From Thermorudis peleae (GTDB taxonomy: Bacteria > Chloroflexota > Chloroflexia > Thermomicrobiales > Thermomicrobiaceae): a DNA stretch of 64,000 nt. The notes under the pieces were generated by a model. It was given only the letters and a program-made list of their open reading frames with translations, searched no databases and was not told the DNA's origin. Shown piece after piece: positions 51,288 to 59,991 of this stretch. Every line of letters starts with the position of its first letter. The first letter of the stretch is position 1. Made by a program: the position numbers and the translations under genes. Location of the stretch: positions 372,001 through 436,000 of the forward strand of contig NZ_JQMP01000001.1 in NCBI RefSeq assembly GCF_000744775.1, in the 5' to 3' direction.

Positions 51288-52496
51288 CTAGACCACGCCA
51301 TCCGCTCGCAAGCGGGCAATGGCATCCTCGCTCAGCCCAAGAAGCTCACGGAGCACTTCGTCCGTATGCTCGCCGAGCAAGGGTGGTGCACGGCGTATCT
51401 GTGCTGGTGTGCCAGAGAGCAAGAACGGCGGCCCGATCACTTGAATCGTTCCAGCAGTTGGATGCGGCACCGTCACAATCTGGCCCCGATAGCGGATTTG
51501 CGGATGGGCAACGACGTCAGCAACCGTGTTGATCGGACCAGCCGGGATACCGGCCTCATAAAGAGCCATAAGCCATTCGGCCGCGTCACGCTGGAGGAAG
51601 CGCTCCTGTAAAAGTGGGATCAGTGTCTCACGGTGCTGCACTCGCTGTGGATTCGTGGCGAAACGCGGGTCGTCAGCAAGCTGCGGCTCTCCAAGGATCT
51701 GACACAGCTGACGAAACTGGCGATCATTGCCAACAGCAACCGTAATCCAGCCATCGCGTGTGCGAAACGTCTGGTACGGCACAATATTGGGATGGGCATT
51801 CCCGTAGCGCTTTGGCAACTCGCCTGAGACAAGGTAATTGCTGCCGACATTGGCAAGCATCGCCACGCCTGCCGAGAGGAGCGGAACATCGATACGCTGA
51901 CCGCGGCCTGTCTGCACCCTGGCGTGCAGCGCTGCCAAAATGGCACTAGTGGCGAAGAGTCCGGCAAAGAGGTCAACCACCGCCACGCCAACCTTCATTG
52001 GCTCGCCATCCGGTTCGCCGGTAATGCTCATGAGGCCGCATTCCCCTTGCGCCACAAAGTCGTAACCGGCGCGATCGGCGTATGGGCCCTCAAGGCCGTA
52101 GCCAGTGATGGTGCACCAGATAAGTTGGGGATAACGCTCTGCAAGGGTGTCATAGCCTAACCCTAGCCGCTCGAGGGTGCCAGGCCGGAAATTTTCGACG
52201 ACCACGTCAGATTGGCTAATCAGCTGGTGGAGGATTGCCTGCCCTTCGGGGTGCTTGAAGTTGAGGGTGATGCTGCGCTTATTGCGATTCGCGCATAAGT
52301 AATACGCACTTTCTCCGCCGGCCCACGGTGGGCCCCACTGCCGTGTATCGTCGCCACGCCCTGGCTGCTCAACCTTGATCACGTCTGCCCCAAGATCGCC
52401 GAGCAGCATTGTGCAGAATGGACCAGCGAGCACGCGCGAGAGATCGAGAACGCGCACATTGTGGAGCGGACCAGGTGCGCGCTGCTCTTCTCCCAT
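51288..52496 (-). CDS. CaiB/BaiF family CoA transferase
   Basis: 402 residues from the ATG at 52496 (GAGAGGAG upstream); 36 extra in-frame codons upstream are not supported. Class III CoA-transferase signatures: 'VRVLDLSRVLAGPFCTMLLGDLGADVIKVEQPGRGDDTR' (in pieces), 'NFRPGTLERLGLGYDTLAERYPQLIWCTITGYG', and 'GYDFVAQGECGLMSITGEPDG' with the catalytic aspartate. Moves CoA between carboxylic acids; substrate unknown. Converges on the SDR gene. Confidence 0.92.
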   Translation of the reverse strand: MGEEQRAPGPLHNVRVLDLSRVLAGPFCTMLLGDLGADVIKVEQPGRGDDTRQWGPPWAGGESAYYLCANRNKRSITLNFKHPEGQAILHQLISQSDVVVENFRPGTLERLGLGYDTLAERYPQLIWCTITGYGLEGPYADRAGYDFVAQGECGLMSITGEPDGEPMKVGVAVVDLFAGLFATSAILAALHARVQTGRGQRIDVPLLSAGVAMLANVGSNYLVSGELPKRYGNAHPNIVPYQTFRTRDGWITVAVGNDRQFRQLCQILGEPQLADDPRFATNPQRVQHRETLIPLLQERFLQRDAAEWLMALYEAGIPAGPINTVADVVAHPQIRYRGQIVTVPHPTAGTIQVIGPPFLLSGTPAQIRRAPPLLGEHTDEVLRELLGLSEDAIARLRADGVV

Positions 52497-52695
52497 GCCA
52501 CACTCCTCTCTTTTACTGCTCTTCAGCCTAGCACCGATTGGCATGCTCGAGAAGTGGCAGATCACGCAATGCCCATGGCAACGTCGGTGCGATAGCAGCG
52601 GCACGATACTGGCCGTGGTTCATCGTATGATGGCACTTCTCCAATGAGAGCACGCCCCTTCGTCTTCTTTATGTAAAATCAGCCCACAGGAAAGA

Positions 52696-52709
52696 TCCAC
52701 CCGGGTGGA
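52696..52709. promoter_or_regulatory. 14-bp palindrome upstream of the FtsH-like operon
   Basis: TCCACCCGGGTGGA, a perfect palindrome in the divergent region between the CoA transferase and the membrane protein gene. TACAAT at 52751-52756 is a good -10 box for the plus strand but its -35 position is poor, which fits a promoter needing an activator. A one-base variant lies at 57039, and the following ACACGAGG is shared too. Confidence 0.45.
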
Positions 52710-52818
52710 CGACACGAGGCGACACTTCGGCTGCATGCTACCTCGCGTGCTACAATCCCTCATAAGCGCATTGCAGTGGCGTGGTTTTCGTCTAGAGTGA
52801 GCCGAAGGGCTACGTGCT

Positions 52819-53442
52819 ATGGGCCTCCCAGAAGTTGCCCCGTCACAAGCAGAAGTCGACTACCTCCCTACTCGCCGCCGGCGTAATCCTGTGCTCGGAC
52901 TCGCCGCCGGGCTGCGTTGGATCGTGCGCAATGTCCTCTGGGTGATCATTGCTACTATTCGCCTGCTCTGGCGACACTTTACCCTGATTTTGCTGTTCGC
53001 CATTGCAGCCTATTTGATCTTCCACAATATCATTGCGCCGCGCCTTGCTAGCCCAACGCAGCCGTCTCAGCCGACGGTCGCGATGGCGCCCGCTATTCAG
53101 CCAACTGAAGCTGTGCTTCGCTATCTTGAAGGCCAGCGGACGTTCAACGCACAAGAAATGTGGGATGCGATGAGTGACACAACAAAGGCCCGCAGCCTGG
53201 CTGCTGGCGGAAGTCTTTCGACCTTCGCCAGCGCGATCGAAGAGGCACGGCAGAGCGGCATCGCTTACGGTGACAGCATCTATATCGGTGGATATCAGTT
53301 AAATAACGGTGTGCGCTACTACTTCTACGTGACCGAAGTGCATAACGATGCTGGACGCAGTGTCTACGTTTATCAGGTGTTCGTCGTTGACCCAGCGGGC
53401 AAGATCCTCAACGTCGACACACCGCAACTCCAGCAGTCGTAA
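52819..53442 (+). CDS. Membrane-anchored protein upstream of FtsH-like protease
   Basis: 207 residues. Basic N-terminus (PTRRRRNP), then one long hydrophobic stretch or hairpin (about 38-75), then a Pro/Gln-rich linker and a soluble domain of about 110 residues ('EAVLRYLEGQRTFNAQEMWDAMSDTTKARSLA...'), which resembles the small alpha/beta ligand-binding folds found in lumazine-binding/NTF2-like proteins. No named family. It ends 18 bases before the protease gene, so it may be a regulator, adaptor or substrate of it. Confidence 0.65.
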   Translation: MGLPEVAPSQAEVDYLPTRRRRNPVLGLAAGLRWIVRNVLWVIIATIRLLWRHFTLILLFAIAAYLIFHNIIAPRLASPTQPSQPTVAMAPAIQPTEAVLRYLEGQRTFNAQEMWDAMSDTTKARSLAAGGSLSTFASAIEEARQSGIAYGDSIYIGGYQLNNGVRYYFYVTEVHNDAGRSVYVYQVFVVDPAGKILNVDTPQLQQS

Positions 53443-53460
53443 CCGACCGAGGGGGCGAAG

Positions 53461-55353
53461 ATGGCTGGACGGATAGACCCTGCACCGACCACACTCAGCG
53501 GTGAGCCGCGGCCACGGTACCGTGACGATCTCGAAGCGCAGATCGACGAATTCTTGCAAGGTCTCGTCGATCTTGTACGGTTTCACGCGCGCGAATTGCT
53601 CCTGATCGCATTGCTAGGCCTGGCCTTCTATCTCTGGGCCTGGCCGTCGCGTGAAGTATGGGGGCCAATTGTCCTCACGATTCTCTTTGCATTGTTGCAA
53701 ATTGCCTTCGCCATCGTGTTCGTCATTGTCCAGTTTGGCGCAATCTTCTGGTTCCTTGGCCGCGGCCGTACCTACTGGGTTAAGCCGGGTGAGACAGGTG
53801 TGTCATTCGCCGACTACAAGGGCAACCCCGAAGTGCTCGAGTCAGCTCGGCGGATCGTCACGTTGCTGCGTGGTGTTAAGGAATTTAAGGAAATGGGTGG
53901 CGAAGTCATCCGCGGCCTGCTCCTGGTCGGCCCACCAGGCACTGGGAAGTCGTACCTTGCCCAAGTGATTAGTACGGAAGCCGGTGTGCCTTTCGGTTAT
54001 GCGAGCGCGCCGTCATTCCAGAATATGTTCTTCGGTGTAAGCAACTTGCGCATCATGATGCTCTACCGGAAGGCGCGCTCGTTGGCCCGCAAGTATGGTG
54101 CGTGCATCCTCTTCATCGACGAGATCGATGCCATTGGTGCTTCACGCGGTGGTCGGTACGGAAGCGGCCCCGGCTTTCTTGGTCCGCTCTTTGGCTGGGG
54201 AGGGAATGGCATGCTGAATGAGTTGCTCCTGCAGCTTGATCCTCCCCCACAGGAGTTGACCTGGTTCGGCAAGCTCTTGCGTGCCCTCGGCCTGCGCCGT
54301 CGACCAGCCGAGTTGCCGCCTGTGCTGACAATTGCTGCCACGAACTTGCCTGAGGCACTCGACCCGGCCTTGCTCCGTCCAGGCCGCTTCGACCGCAAGA
54401 TTGTTGTTGATGCACCGAGTGCTGAGGGGCGACGTGAGATCATCGAGTACTATTTGCGAAAGGTCAAGTATGATCCCAATATCCCCATCGACTACATGGT
54501 CTACGACACTATCGGCTATACACCCGCAGCAATCCGTTATGTTATCAATGAGGCAGTGGTTCATGCTCATTTCGCTGGCCGCAACTACATTACCTACGAA
54601 GACTTCACCGCTGCGCGTGAGATGCACGAACTCGGTTTGCGCCAGCCGATCCGCTCGATGACGGAGGAAGAGCGGCGCCGTATCGCCTATCACGAAGCTG
54701 GCCATGCATTAGCCCAGTTTCTGCTTCAGCCGCGCAATCGCGTGGTCAAAGTTTCCATTATTCGGCATGGTGAGGCCCTTGGCTTCTCAGCCACGAAGCC
54801 AACCGAGGAGCGCTTTACTCGCACGCGCGATGAGATTATGGCTGAGATTCAAGTCGCGCTCGCTTCACGCGCAGCGGAAGAGCTATTCCTTGGCATCCAA
54901 ATGTCCGGCGTGACCAACGACCTTGCGCAAGCGACGCATTTGGCCAACCTTGCCGTTTCGATCTGGGGGATGGATGGTAGCCTCTATTCTGTCTTGCCGT
55001 ACAACCAGATGGTGCCCGACCTCTTCCGTAAGCAACGCATCGAGCGGATCTTGCAGCACCAGTTTGAGAACGTCAAACGGCTGCTTGAGGCGAATCGTGA
55101 GGCGGTTATCGCAATCGCCGAGGAGTTGCTCAAGCGCGATGAACTGAATGAGCAACAACTCCGCGAGATTCTTGGGCAGTTCACGCTCGTTGTCCCACCA
55201 CCGTTGCCCGAACCAACTGAAACGCTTGATGCCCGCCAGGCTGCTGAGCGAGCAACGGCGCAGCTCACGCCAACAGCCCACGAGAACGGCACCGTCAGCG
55301 GAGATGGATTAGCTGAGCCGGAAGAAGAGCCTGTCCCTGAACCCGGCAGCTAG
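53461..55353 (+). CDS. FtsH-like membrane AAA+ metalloprotease (divergent)
   Basis: 630 residues. Two N-terminal hydrophobic segments (45-62 and 66-99), no periplasmic FtsH-ext domain between them. AAA+ domain: Walker A 'GPPGTGKS' (157-164), Walker B 'ILFIDEID' (216-223), 'ATNLPEALDPALLRPGRFDR' with arginine finger. Peptidase: HEAGH (411-415) and Asp487 in 'SGVTNDLAQAT', so the zinc site is complete. Odd: a Gly-rich insertion at 230-250 and a 25-residue insertion near 262-287 before the sensor strand; the pore loop reads MFFGV. GAGGGGGCG precedes the ATG. Likely degrades membrane proteins, in parallel with a standard FtsH elsewhere. Confidence 0.88.
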   Translation: MAGRIDPAPTTLSGEPRPRYRDDLEAQIDEFLQGLVDLVRFHARELLLIALLGLAFYLWAWPSREVWGPIVLTILFALLQIAFAIVFVIVQFGAIFWFLGRGRTYWVKPGETGVSFADYKGNPEVLESARRIVTLLRGVKEFKEMGGEVIRGLLLVGPPGTGKSYLAQVISTEAGVPFGYASAPSFQNMFFGVSNLRIMMLYRKARSLARKYGACILFIDEIDAIGASRGGRYGSGPGFLGPLFGWGGNGMLNELLLQLDPPPQELTWFGKLLRALGLRRRPAELPPVLTIAATNLPEALDPALLRPGRFDRKIVVDAPSAEGRREIIEYYLRKVKYDPNIPIDYMVYDTIGYTPAAIRYVINEAVVHAHFAGRNYITYEDFTAAREMHELGLRQPIRSMTEEERRRIAYHEAGHALAQFLLQPRNRVVKVSIIRHGEALGFSATKPTEERFTRTRDEIMAEIQVALASRAAEELFLGIQMSGVTNDLAQATHLANLAVSIWGMDGSLYSVLPYNQMVPDLFRKQRIERILQHQFENVKRLLEANREAVIAIAEELLKRDELNEQQLREILGQFTLVVPPPLPEPTETLDARQAAERATAQLTPTAHENGTVSGDGLAEPEEEPVPEPGS

Positions 55354-55393
55354 TTAAGCTGCAACCCTCTCATGAACAAGCGATGCCCCGTGT

Positions 55394-55425
55394 GCCGGTG
55401 CAAGCAGTTTGCTTGCACCGGCTTT
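55394..55425 (+). terminator. Terminator after the FtsH-like gene
   Basis: GCCGGTGCAAGC, five bases, GCTTGCACCGGC, a perfect 12-bp stem, then TTTG. 40 bases past the stop codon. Confidence 0.78.
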
Positions 55426-55812
55426 GTCGCTTGCACTGAAGCGAAAAGGAAATGAGGCCGGGGGATATCGCAGCCAGCTTGGTCCAGCGCATGGAGGAAC
55501 TGATAACCACCGCCGACAGCCGCACGATAACGGATTGCAAGGAACACGCGGAAGCAACCAGTCCTGCGCTGCACCGCGATCAACGTCACGGCTCGCACTC
55601 GTGCTGTCAAGCGGCAGGGGATGACAATAATGACAATAATTGAGTTGCTGCAACAAGATACCCCATGTCCAGACTGGACAGAAGGCGAACATAAAGGGGC
55701 AATCGCGGTTCGTTCTGAAATTGACATAATAGATAACTACCGACGGATCATCCCACTTTGCACACGCAGGGATGAGGGGGCAGTGCGCCAATGTCGGCTG
55801 GTGCGCTGGCTG
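55426..55812. other. Intergenic region, no gene supported
   Basis: About 390 bases between two convergent genes. A 63-codon frame (55452-55643, plus) has no family features. The 9-base unit ATGACAATA is repeated in tandem at about 55621-55638. Nothing else recognised. Confidence 0.4.
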
Positions 55813-56964
55813 TTACAAATGCAACGCGAAGCGATCAGCCAGCCATTCAGCAGCGACAGTTGTCCACTGCTCAAGATGGGTAAAGGCAACGTGATTGGCT
55901 CGCTCAAGATAGAGGAGGCGTTTGGGCCCACCAGCTGCCCGGTAGAGTCGAACGGCCTCCGCTGGCGGAACAACAAGGTCATTGCCGGCGCCGACAACAA
56001 AGAGAGGCTGGCGCAGGCGCGGAGCAATATCGCTGAGAGCGAGACGATCAACCAGTTGCTCGAGCATGGTCGGCGGAATACCAAGCGAGAACGCGACATC
56101 GTGGCGCACAAGTGGGTGCAGGAGCTTGAGGTATGGGCGTGGCAGAAATGGTGGGGTAACGGCCAGCACGGCTGCAAGCGCAGGCTGATGTACGCCAAGT
56201 TGGACAGCGTACGCGCCGCGCAAACTCAGGCCCAGCACCGCGACGCGATCAGCCGAGAGAGCGGGGTGTCCTTCAGCAAAGCACAGGAGGGCATCAGCCA
56301 GGTCCTCTTGTCCTGGGGCAGCTGGGAGCTGATCCCATGCTTCGCCACTACCTGGTGTATCAAGAGCCAGAACAGCAATACCGCGCGCCAGAAACGGCTG
56401 CGCCCAGTGAACGGTTTCTTCCTTGGCGGTACTTGAGCCGTTGAGGAAGACGACCAGCGGAAACGGCTGATAGCGCGGCGACGGCTGCTGCGGAAGGCGA
56501 AGGTATCCCGGAAGATCAAACCCGCGCCAGGGCACGGCGATCGGCTCGGCAGGGGGTGTCAGCAGCGGGGCGACAGCACGAAAAAGCCGAGCGGCCTCGC
56601 GATAAAGTGCGCGCCGGCGCAAGACGTCGTCGAGAACGAACAGTTGAGCAAAATGATAGCAGAGTGCCGCTGCACGCTGACAGGAAATAGCTTCGCGCCA
56701 CGCGCCATGCCGATGGTGCTCGGCTGCTGCACTGAGATAATGGTGGGCAGTCCGAACCCAAGCACTTGGCCATGCATGCAGCCCACGAATGTGACGGAGC
56801 GTCATTGCCAGTTGGCGTGCGCCAATGCCCGCGAAGAGAAATCGATAGCGGCCAGTGCGGGAGAGAATTGCAGCGCTTGCGATACGGAACGCAAGGTCGA
56901 TAGCAAATGGCGGCACACGGTTAGCAAAAATGAAACGCGGCGTGAGCCAGGTCATCGACGACAT
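55813..56964 (-). CDS. Alpha/beta hydrolase (FrsA-like)
   Basis: 383 residues from the ATG at 56964; a GTG at 56982 has the better ribosome site (AGGGAG seven bases upstream) and would add six residues. N-terminal helical cap region to about 150, then 'PFPLVVFLNGSSTAKEET' (oxyanion strand), the nucleophile elbow 'VAVLGLSLRGAYAV' (serine, with Arg where the second Gly usually is), acid residue near 'GAGNDLVVPPAEA', and the histidine in 'ERANHVAF'. Similar in layout to FrsA-type esterases. Divergent from the CopZ-like gene. Confidence 0.8.
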   Translation of the reverse strand: MSSMTWLTPRFIFANRVPPFAIDLAFRIASAAILSRTGRYRFLFAGIGARQLAMTLRHIRGLHAWPSAWVRTAHHYLSAAAEHHRHGAWREAISCQRAAALCYHFAQLFVLDDVLRRRALYREAARLFRAVAPLLTPPAEPIAVPWRGFDLPGYLRLPQQPSPRYQPFPLVVFLNGSSTAKEETVHWAQPFLARGIAVLALDTPGSGEAWDQLPAAPGQEDLADALLCFAEGHPALSADRVAVLGLSLRGAYAVQLGVHQPALAAVLAVTPPFLPRPYLKLLHPLVRHDVAFSLGIPPTMLEQLVDRLALSDIAPRLRQPLFVVGAGNDLVVPPAEAVRLYRAAGGPKRLLYLERANHVAFTHLEQWTTVAAEWLADRFALHL

Positions 56965-57038
56965 TGGTCGCTCAATCACCACTCCCTCACTCCCTGAGTA
57001 CGAGCATATCATGTCGGCTACGGCCGGTGCGGTCAGAC

Positions 57039-57052
57039 TCCACCGGGGTGGA
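57039..57052. promoter_or_regulatory. 14-bp palindrome between hydrolase and CopZ-like genes
   Basis: TCCACCGGGGTGGA: arms TCCACC/GGTGGA. It differs by one base from the palindrome at 52696 and, like it, is followed closely by ACACGAGG. Both lie in divergent intergenic regions about 60-110 bases upstream of the plus-strand start. Confidence 0.45.
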
Positions 57053-57110
57053 CACGAGGTGGCAGCCGCGATATCCTTGAAGGGGTACGGGGTATAGGTA
57101 TTGGAGGTGG

Positions 57111-57320
57111 ATGATGATCACGCGTGTCTACCAGGTGCCCGATGTAAGCTGCGAGCATTGTGTCCGTGCAATTACCACGGCGCTGCAGCGACTGGACGGC
57201 GTCCGCCACGTACAGGTCGATCTGGTAACCAAGCAGGTCACTGTTGAGGCAGATGACCGGGTCAGCGATGAGCAGATTCGTGCTGGCATTGAAGACGCTG
57301 GCTACACTGTCGCGGCCTAG
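57111..57320 (+). CDS. Heavy-metal-associated (CopZ-like) domain protein
   Basis: 69 residues, a single HMA domain: 'YQVPDVSCEHCVRAITTALQRLDGVRHVQVDL' (in pieces) with the metal pair Cys14/Cys17 (CEHC) and the 'AGIEDAGYTV' end. Binds Cu(I) or a similar soft metal and passes it to a P-type ATPase or sensor; neither is present in the window. GGAGGTGG precedes the start; GGGGTAT-like sequence upstream recalls a copper-repressor half-site but no full site is visible. Confidence 0.88.
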   Translation: MMITRVYQVPDVSCEHCVRAITTALQRLDGVRHVQVDLVTKQVTVEADDRVSDEQIRAGIEDAGYTVAA

Positions 57321-57380
57321 CGTTGCACGAGACAGGCCATTTGTGCCGTGTGCGCTGTCCAAATTGGGACATTGTGCGTA

Positions 57381-57396
57381 TAGTCCTTATGGACTA
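57381..57396 (+). promoter_or_regulatory. Inverted repeat upstream of receiver-like gene
   Basis: TAGTCC-TTAT-GGACTA. A second, weaker repeat (GTCC, six bases, GGAC) lies at 57357-57370. Together they form two sites 24 bases apart, about two helical turns, in the leader region of the gene at 57530. Confidence 0.4.
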
Positions 57397-57529
57397 GGGT
57401 AATCGGCTTGGCACGATCAGCCCAAGAGTTTCTCGAAACTGAAGACGCAATTCCCTCGTCTCACTACCCATATGCTGCCGATACCCAGTCATAGTGAGAA
57501 GGGCTGCACTGTTGTGTGACGAGGGAGTT

Positions 57530-58003
57530 ATGAAGAAGTCACCCCAAATTCTGCTCGTTGACGGTGATACGCGCTTCCGCCACGTGCTCGAAATCGCGCT
57601 CGACGGCTCCTCCGGCATCTGGCAGACCGGGTACTGGAGCGAGGCACGGCAGATACTGGCAGTGTGCCGACCTCAGGTCGTCTTTTTGACCCCGGTACTG
57701 CCGGATGCTGATCCATTTGTCGCGCTTGAAGAAATCCACCGAGTCACACCACGAGCCTGGGTCTTTTTTCTATTTGGCAGCGAACGGCAATTTCGACATG
57801 TTCCCGCCTGCCATGCATGGCCCGTTGGCGTCTGCTCGCGGGATGCATCACCATGCGAAGTACGTCGGTATCTTGTTCAGACCGGCGCGTTTGATATGCA
57901 GCTACACCCAACGCACGCAGTGGCAGCAGATCGCTCAACGGTTAGCGACGCCGCCGCACAATTGTTGCTGAGTCAGCGCGGACAGGTGCTGTCCGCTGAG
58001 TAA
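57530..58003 (+). CDS. Receiver-like protein lacking the phospho-acceptor aspartate
   Basis: 157 residues from the ATG at 57530 with GAGGGAG upstream. Residues 6-120 follow the response-regulator receiver fold: 'QILLVDGDTRFRHVLEIAL' gives the acidic site (Asp11, Asp13), but the strand that should end in the phosphorylated aspartate reads 'VVFLTPVLPDADPFVALEE', with Thr54 at that position, and the conserved lysine is not evident. No output domain. Probably a phosphorylation-independent or ligand-binding pseudo-receiver. Its 3' end overlaps the PAP2 gene on the other strand by 62 bases. Confidence 0.65.
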   Translation: MKKSPQILLVDGDTRFRHVLEIALDGSSGIWQTGYWSEARQILAVCRPQVVFLTPVLPDADPFVALEEIHRVTPRAWVFFLFGSERQFRHVPACHAWPVGVCSRDASPCEVRRYLVQTGAFDMQLHPTHAVAADRSTVSDAAAQLLLSQRGQVLSAE

Positions 58004-58778
58004 ACGGTGCCAGGAAGAGCTCCCAGGGGAAATCTGGCAGTTCACCCGGCGGAACAAAGTGCGGCACAACTGCCCAGGCGACACTCGCCAAGGTGAATCC
58101 AGCTAAGACATCAAAGACGTAATGATTGCCAGTACCGATGACAGCTAATGCCATCAGGAGAGGAAAGCCAAGTCCGAAAATCCATCGCACCCAGTGCCGA
58201 GCAATCCGAATGATGCCAAGGCCACAGAAGAGGGCAAAGGCCGCATGAAGGCTCGGCATGGCTGCGAAGGGGTTGTAAAAGACTTCAACGTGCTGGTTGT
58301 CATAATTAATTCCCTGATACAAGGCGAGCGTATCGACAAAGCCGCGCCAGCTGAAGAAGCGAGGCGGGGCCATCGGGATAAGAATGTAACAGAGCAAGCC
58401 GCTGAAAAGGACCGTGAGGAACACAGCACGCACTGTGCGGTAATACCGCGAACGATACCAGTACACCCAGAGGCCAAAGAGGATGACGGCTGTGAGATGG
58501 GTATAGGCATAGATAAAATTCAGGAAGCGCACCAGCGGCGCTATTGTCAGGACCCAGCTTTGGATACCGCGCTCGTAGAAAATGCCCAACCGCTGTTCTA
58601 GCTGCATCAGTTCCATCGCGTGAGTAAAAGCCTCATAGGCTCGGCCAGCGGCCAAGCCACGGGTCGCATAGTACAAGCCGAAAAGGCTGGCCATGAATGT
58701 AAACTCGGCGGCCGCCGCCGTCAGGCGGTGGGACGAGCCTTCCAGTGGGCTCGGTCGTTGGACCGACGTATCCTCCAT
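57942..58778 (-). CDS. PAP2-family phosphatase / inositolphosphotransferase-like membrane protein
   Basis: 278 residues, about six membrane helices. 'MPSLHAAFAL' and 'IGTGNHYVFDVLAGF' are the C2 and C3 motifs of the PAP2 superfamily with both catalytic histidines. The long N-terminal part ('MELMQLEQRLGIFYERGIQSWVL') resembles the Aur1/Ipt1-type subgroup (PAP2_3). Predicted to act on phospholipid or isoprenoid phosphates at the outer face of the membrane. Long convergent overlap with the receiver-like gene. Confidence 0.87.
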   Translation of the reverse strand: MEDTSVQRPSPLEGSSHRLTAAAAEFTFMASLFGLYYATRGLAAGRAYEAFTHAMELMQLEQRLGIFYERGIQSWVLTIAPLVRFLNFIYAYTHLTAVILFGLWVYWYRSRYYRTVRAVFLTVLFSGLLCYILIPMAPPRFFSWRGFVDTLALYQGINYDNQHVEVFYNPFAAMPSLHAAFALFCGLGIIRIARHWVRWIFGLGFPLLMALAVIGTGNHYVFDVLAGFTLASVAWAVVPHFVPPGELPDFPWELFLAPFTQRTAPVRADSATIVRRRR

Positions 58779-58995
58779 TGCCTACTCCTCAAGAGCCTTC
58801 CACTCAGCGGTTGGCTCAGCTGCCAGCAACGATTAGTCGGTTGAGAGGCGAGCTGTTCTTTCGCTCAGCCCTCCTACCACTCAACCCGGGATAGTCTTAC
58901 TCCTTTTCCAGCCTGCTGTCTACCGCACGATTCCTTGCCATCCTCATCATTGTGTACGTACACTATCCGCAAAAGGCTGGCGAAAGGGGCAAGCG

Positions 58996-59982
58996 ATGCT
59001 AACGATTCACGAAGCTGTTGAGCGCTTTTTCGCTGAGCTGCGACTCTCCCCACGGAGTAAGAAGACTTATCGCCTAGGGTTACAGAAGTTTTTGTTTGAT
59101 CTCAATGAACAGCAGGGCCTCGATCCTGCGACAACTCCCGTGACAGCATTGACCGAAGACCACGTCGTTGCGTTCATTACTCGCGTGATGCCAGATGACG
59201 TCCGGACGCCCGAAGAAGTCTCGCAGATGCGCACAGCGCAGACGACATTGGCGGCAGTGCGCAAGTTCTATCGCTACTTGATTGCCTACGATCTACACCC
59301 AGCAATCTCAACGGAGAAACTTCGCGAACGCCTTGCGACCATCATGCCACGGTTTACTCCACCACCACCTGACGTGAAGCAAGGCGACCTTGAGCGGATT
59401 GTCGCTTATGTACGGCAATTGCCCCCCAGCCCGCAGCCAGCCCAGGAACTGCGTCAGCGGAAGTTGCGCGCTATCGTCCTTTTCCTTTATCGTACTGGTG
59501 TGCGAGTCTCAGAGCTGTGTGCACTGCGACGACGCGATATTGACTTGGAGTCGGGGACAGCGCACATTTACCGCGCGAAGGGAGGCAAGAGCCGCACAGT
59601 GCACTTTGACGCGGAGACGGCGGAGGCTCTCGTTGCTTACTGGCATGCGCGCGGTGATCACGGCCCGGGTGCTGGTTCGCTGCCAGCGTTCAGTGGACGG
59701 GACCGACCAGGGCGCCCTGGTCGGGCAATTAGCCCGCGGACAGTTGAACATCTTATCCATCAACTGGCCGAAGCCGTGGGTGTCGAGCGCGCTGTCACCC
59801 CGCATTCGTTCCGCCATGGACTTGCAACGGAGCTGGTCCGCCGCCGTGTACGAGAATCAACGGTGCAGGCTATCTTAGGGCATGCTTCACCCGTAACGAC
59901 ACGGATCTATGTCCACAAGACGGCCGTTGAGATTGCGCAGGAGTATTACGAGGCGTTTGGCCCCTACCACCGACCGGAATGA
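58996..59982 (+). CDS. Tyrosine recombinase, XerC/D-like
   Basis: 328 residues. N-terminal SAM-like core-binding domain (1-110) and catalytic domain with the full set Arg170 (GVRVSELCAL), Lys198 (GGKSRTV), His270/Arg273 (HSFRHGLA), His296 (LGHAS) and Tyr305. A Pro-rich linker (TPPPPD) joins the domains. It could be a chromosome-dimer or small-element integrase. No integrated element, tRNA or direct-repeat junction is visible around it. AAAGGGG precedes the ATG; a 12-bp palindrome (GTGTACGTACAC) lies 33 bases upstream. Confidence 0.9.
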   Translation: MLTIHEAVERFFAELRLSPRSKKTYRLGLQKFLFDLNEQQGLDPATTPVTALTEDHVVAFITRVMPDDVRTPEEVSQMRTAQTTLAAVRKFYRYLIAYDLHPAISTEKLRERLATIMPRFTPPPPDVKQGDLERIVAYVRQLPPSPQPAQELRQRKLRAIVLFLYRTGVRVSELCALRRRDIDLESGTAHIYRAKGGKSRTVHFDAETAEALVAYWHARGDHGPGAGSLPAFSGRDRPGRPGRAISPRTVEHLIHQLAEAVGVERAVTPHSFRHGLATELVRRRVRESTVQAILGHASPVTTRIYVHKTAVEIAQEYYEAFGPYHRPE

Positions 59983-59991
59983 GGCCCGTGC

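Noticed and set aside
55452-55643. 63-codon plus-strand frame after the FtsH-like terminator
   Set aside because: Its ribosome site is too close to the ATG, composition is not protein-like at the end, and it has no recognisable domain.
55621-56436. 271-codon plus-strand frame opposite the alpha/beta hydrolase
   Set aside because: It mirrors the hydrolase codons, has no recognisable domain, and the hydrolase motifs on the other strand are unambiguous.
57080-57110. Copper-repressor (CsoR-type) operator before the CopZ-like gene
   Set aside because: Only a GGGGTAT half-site is present; the second arm does not pair.
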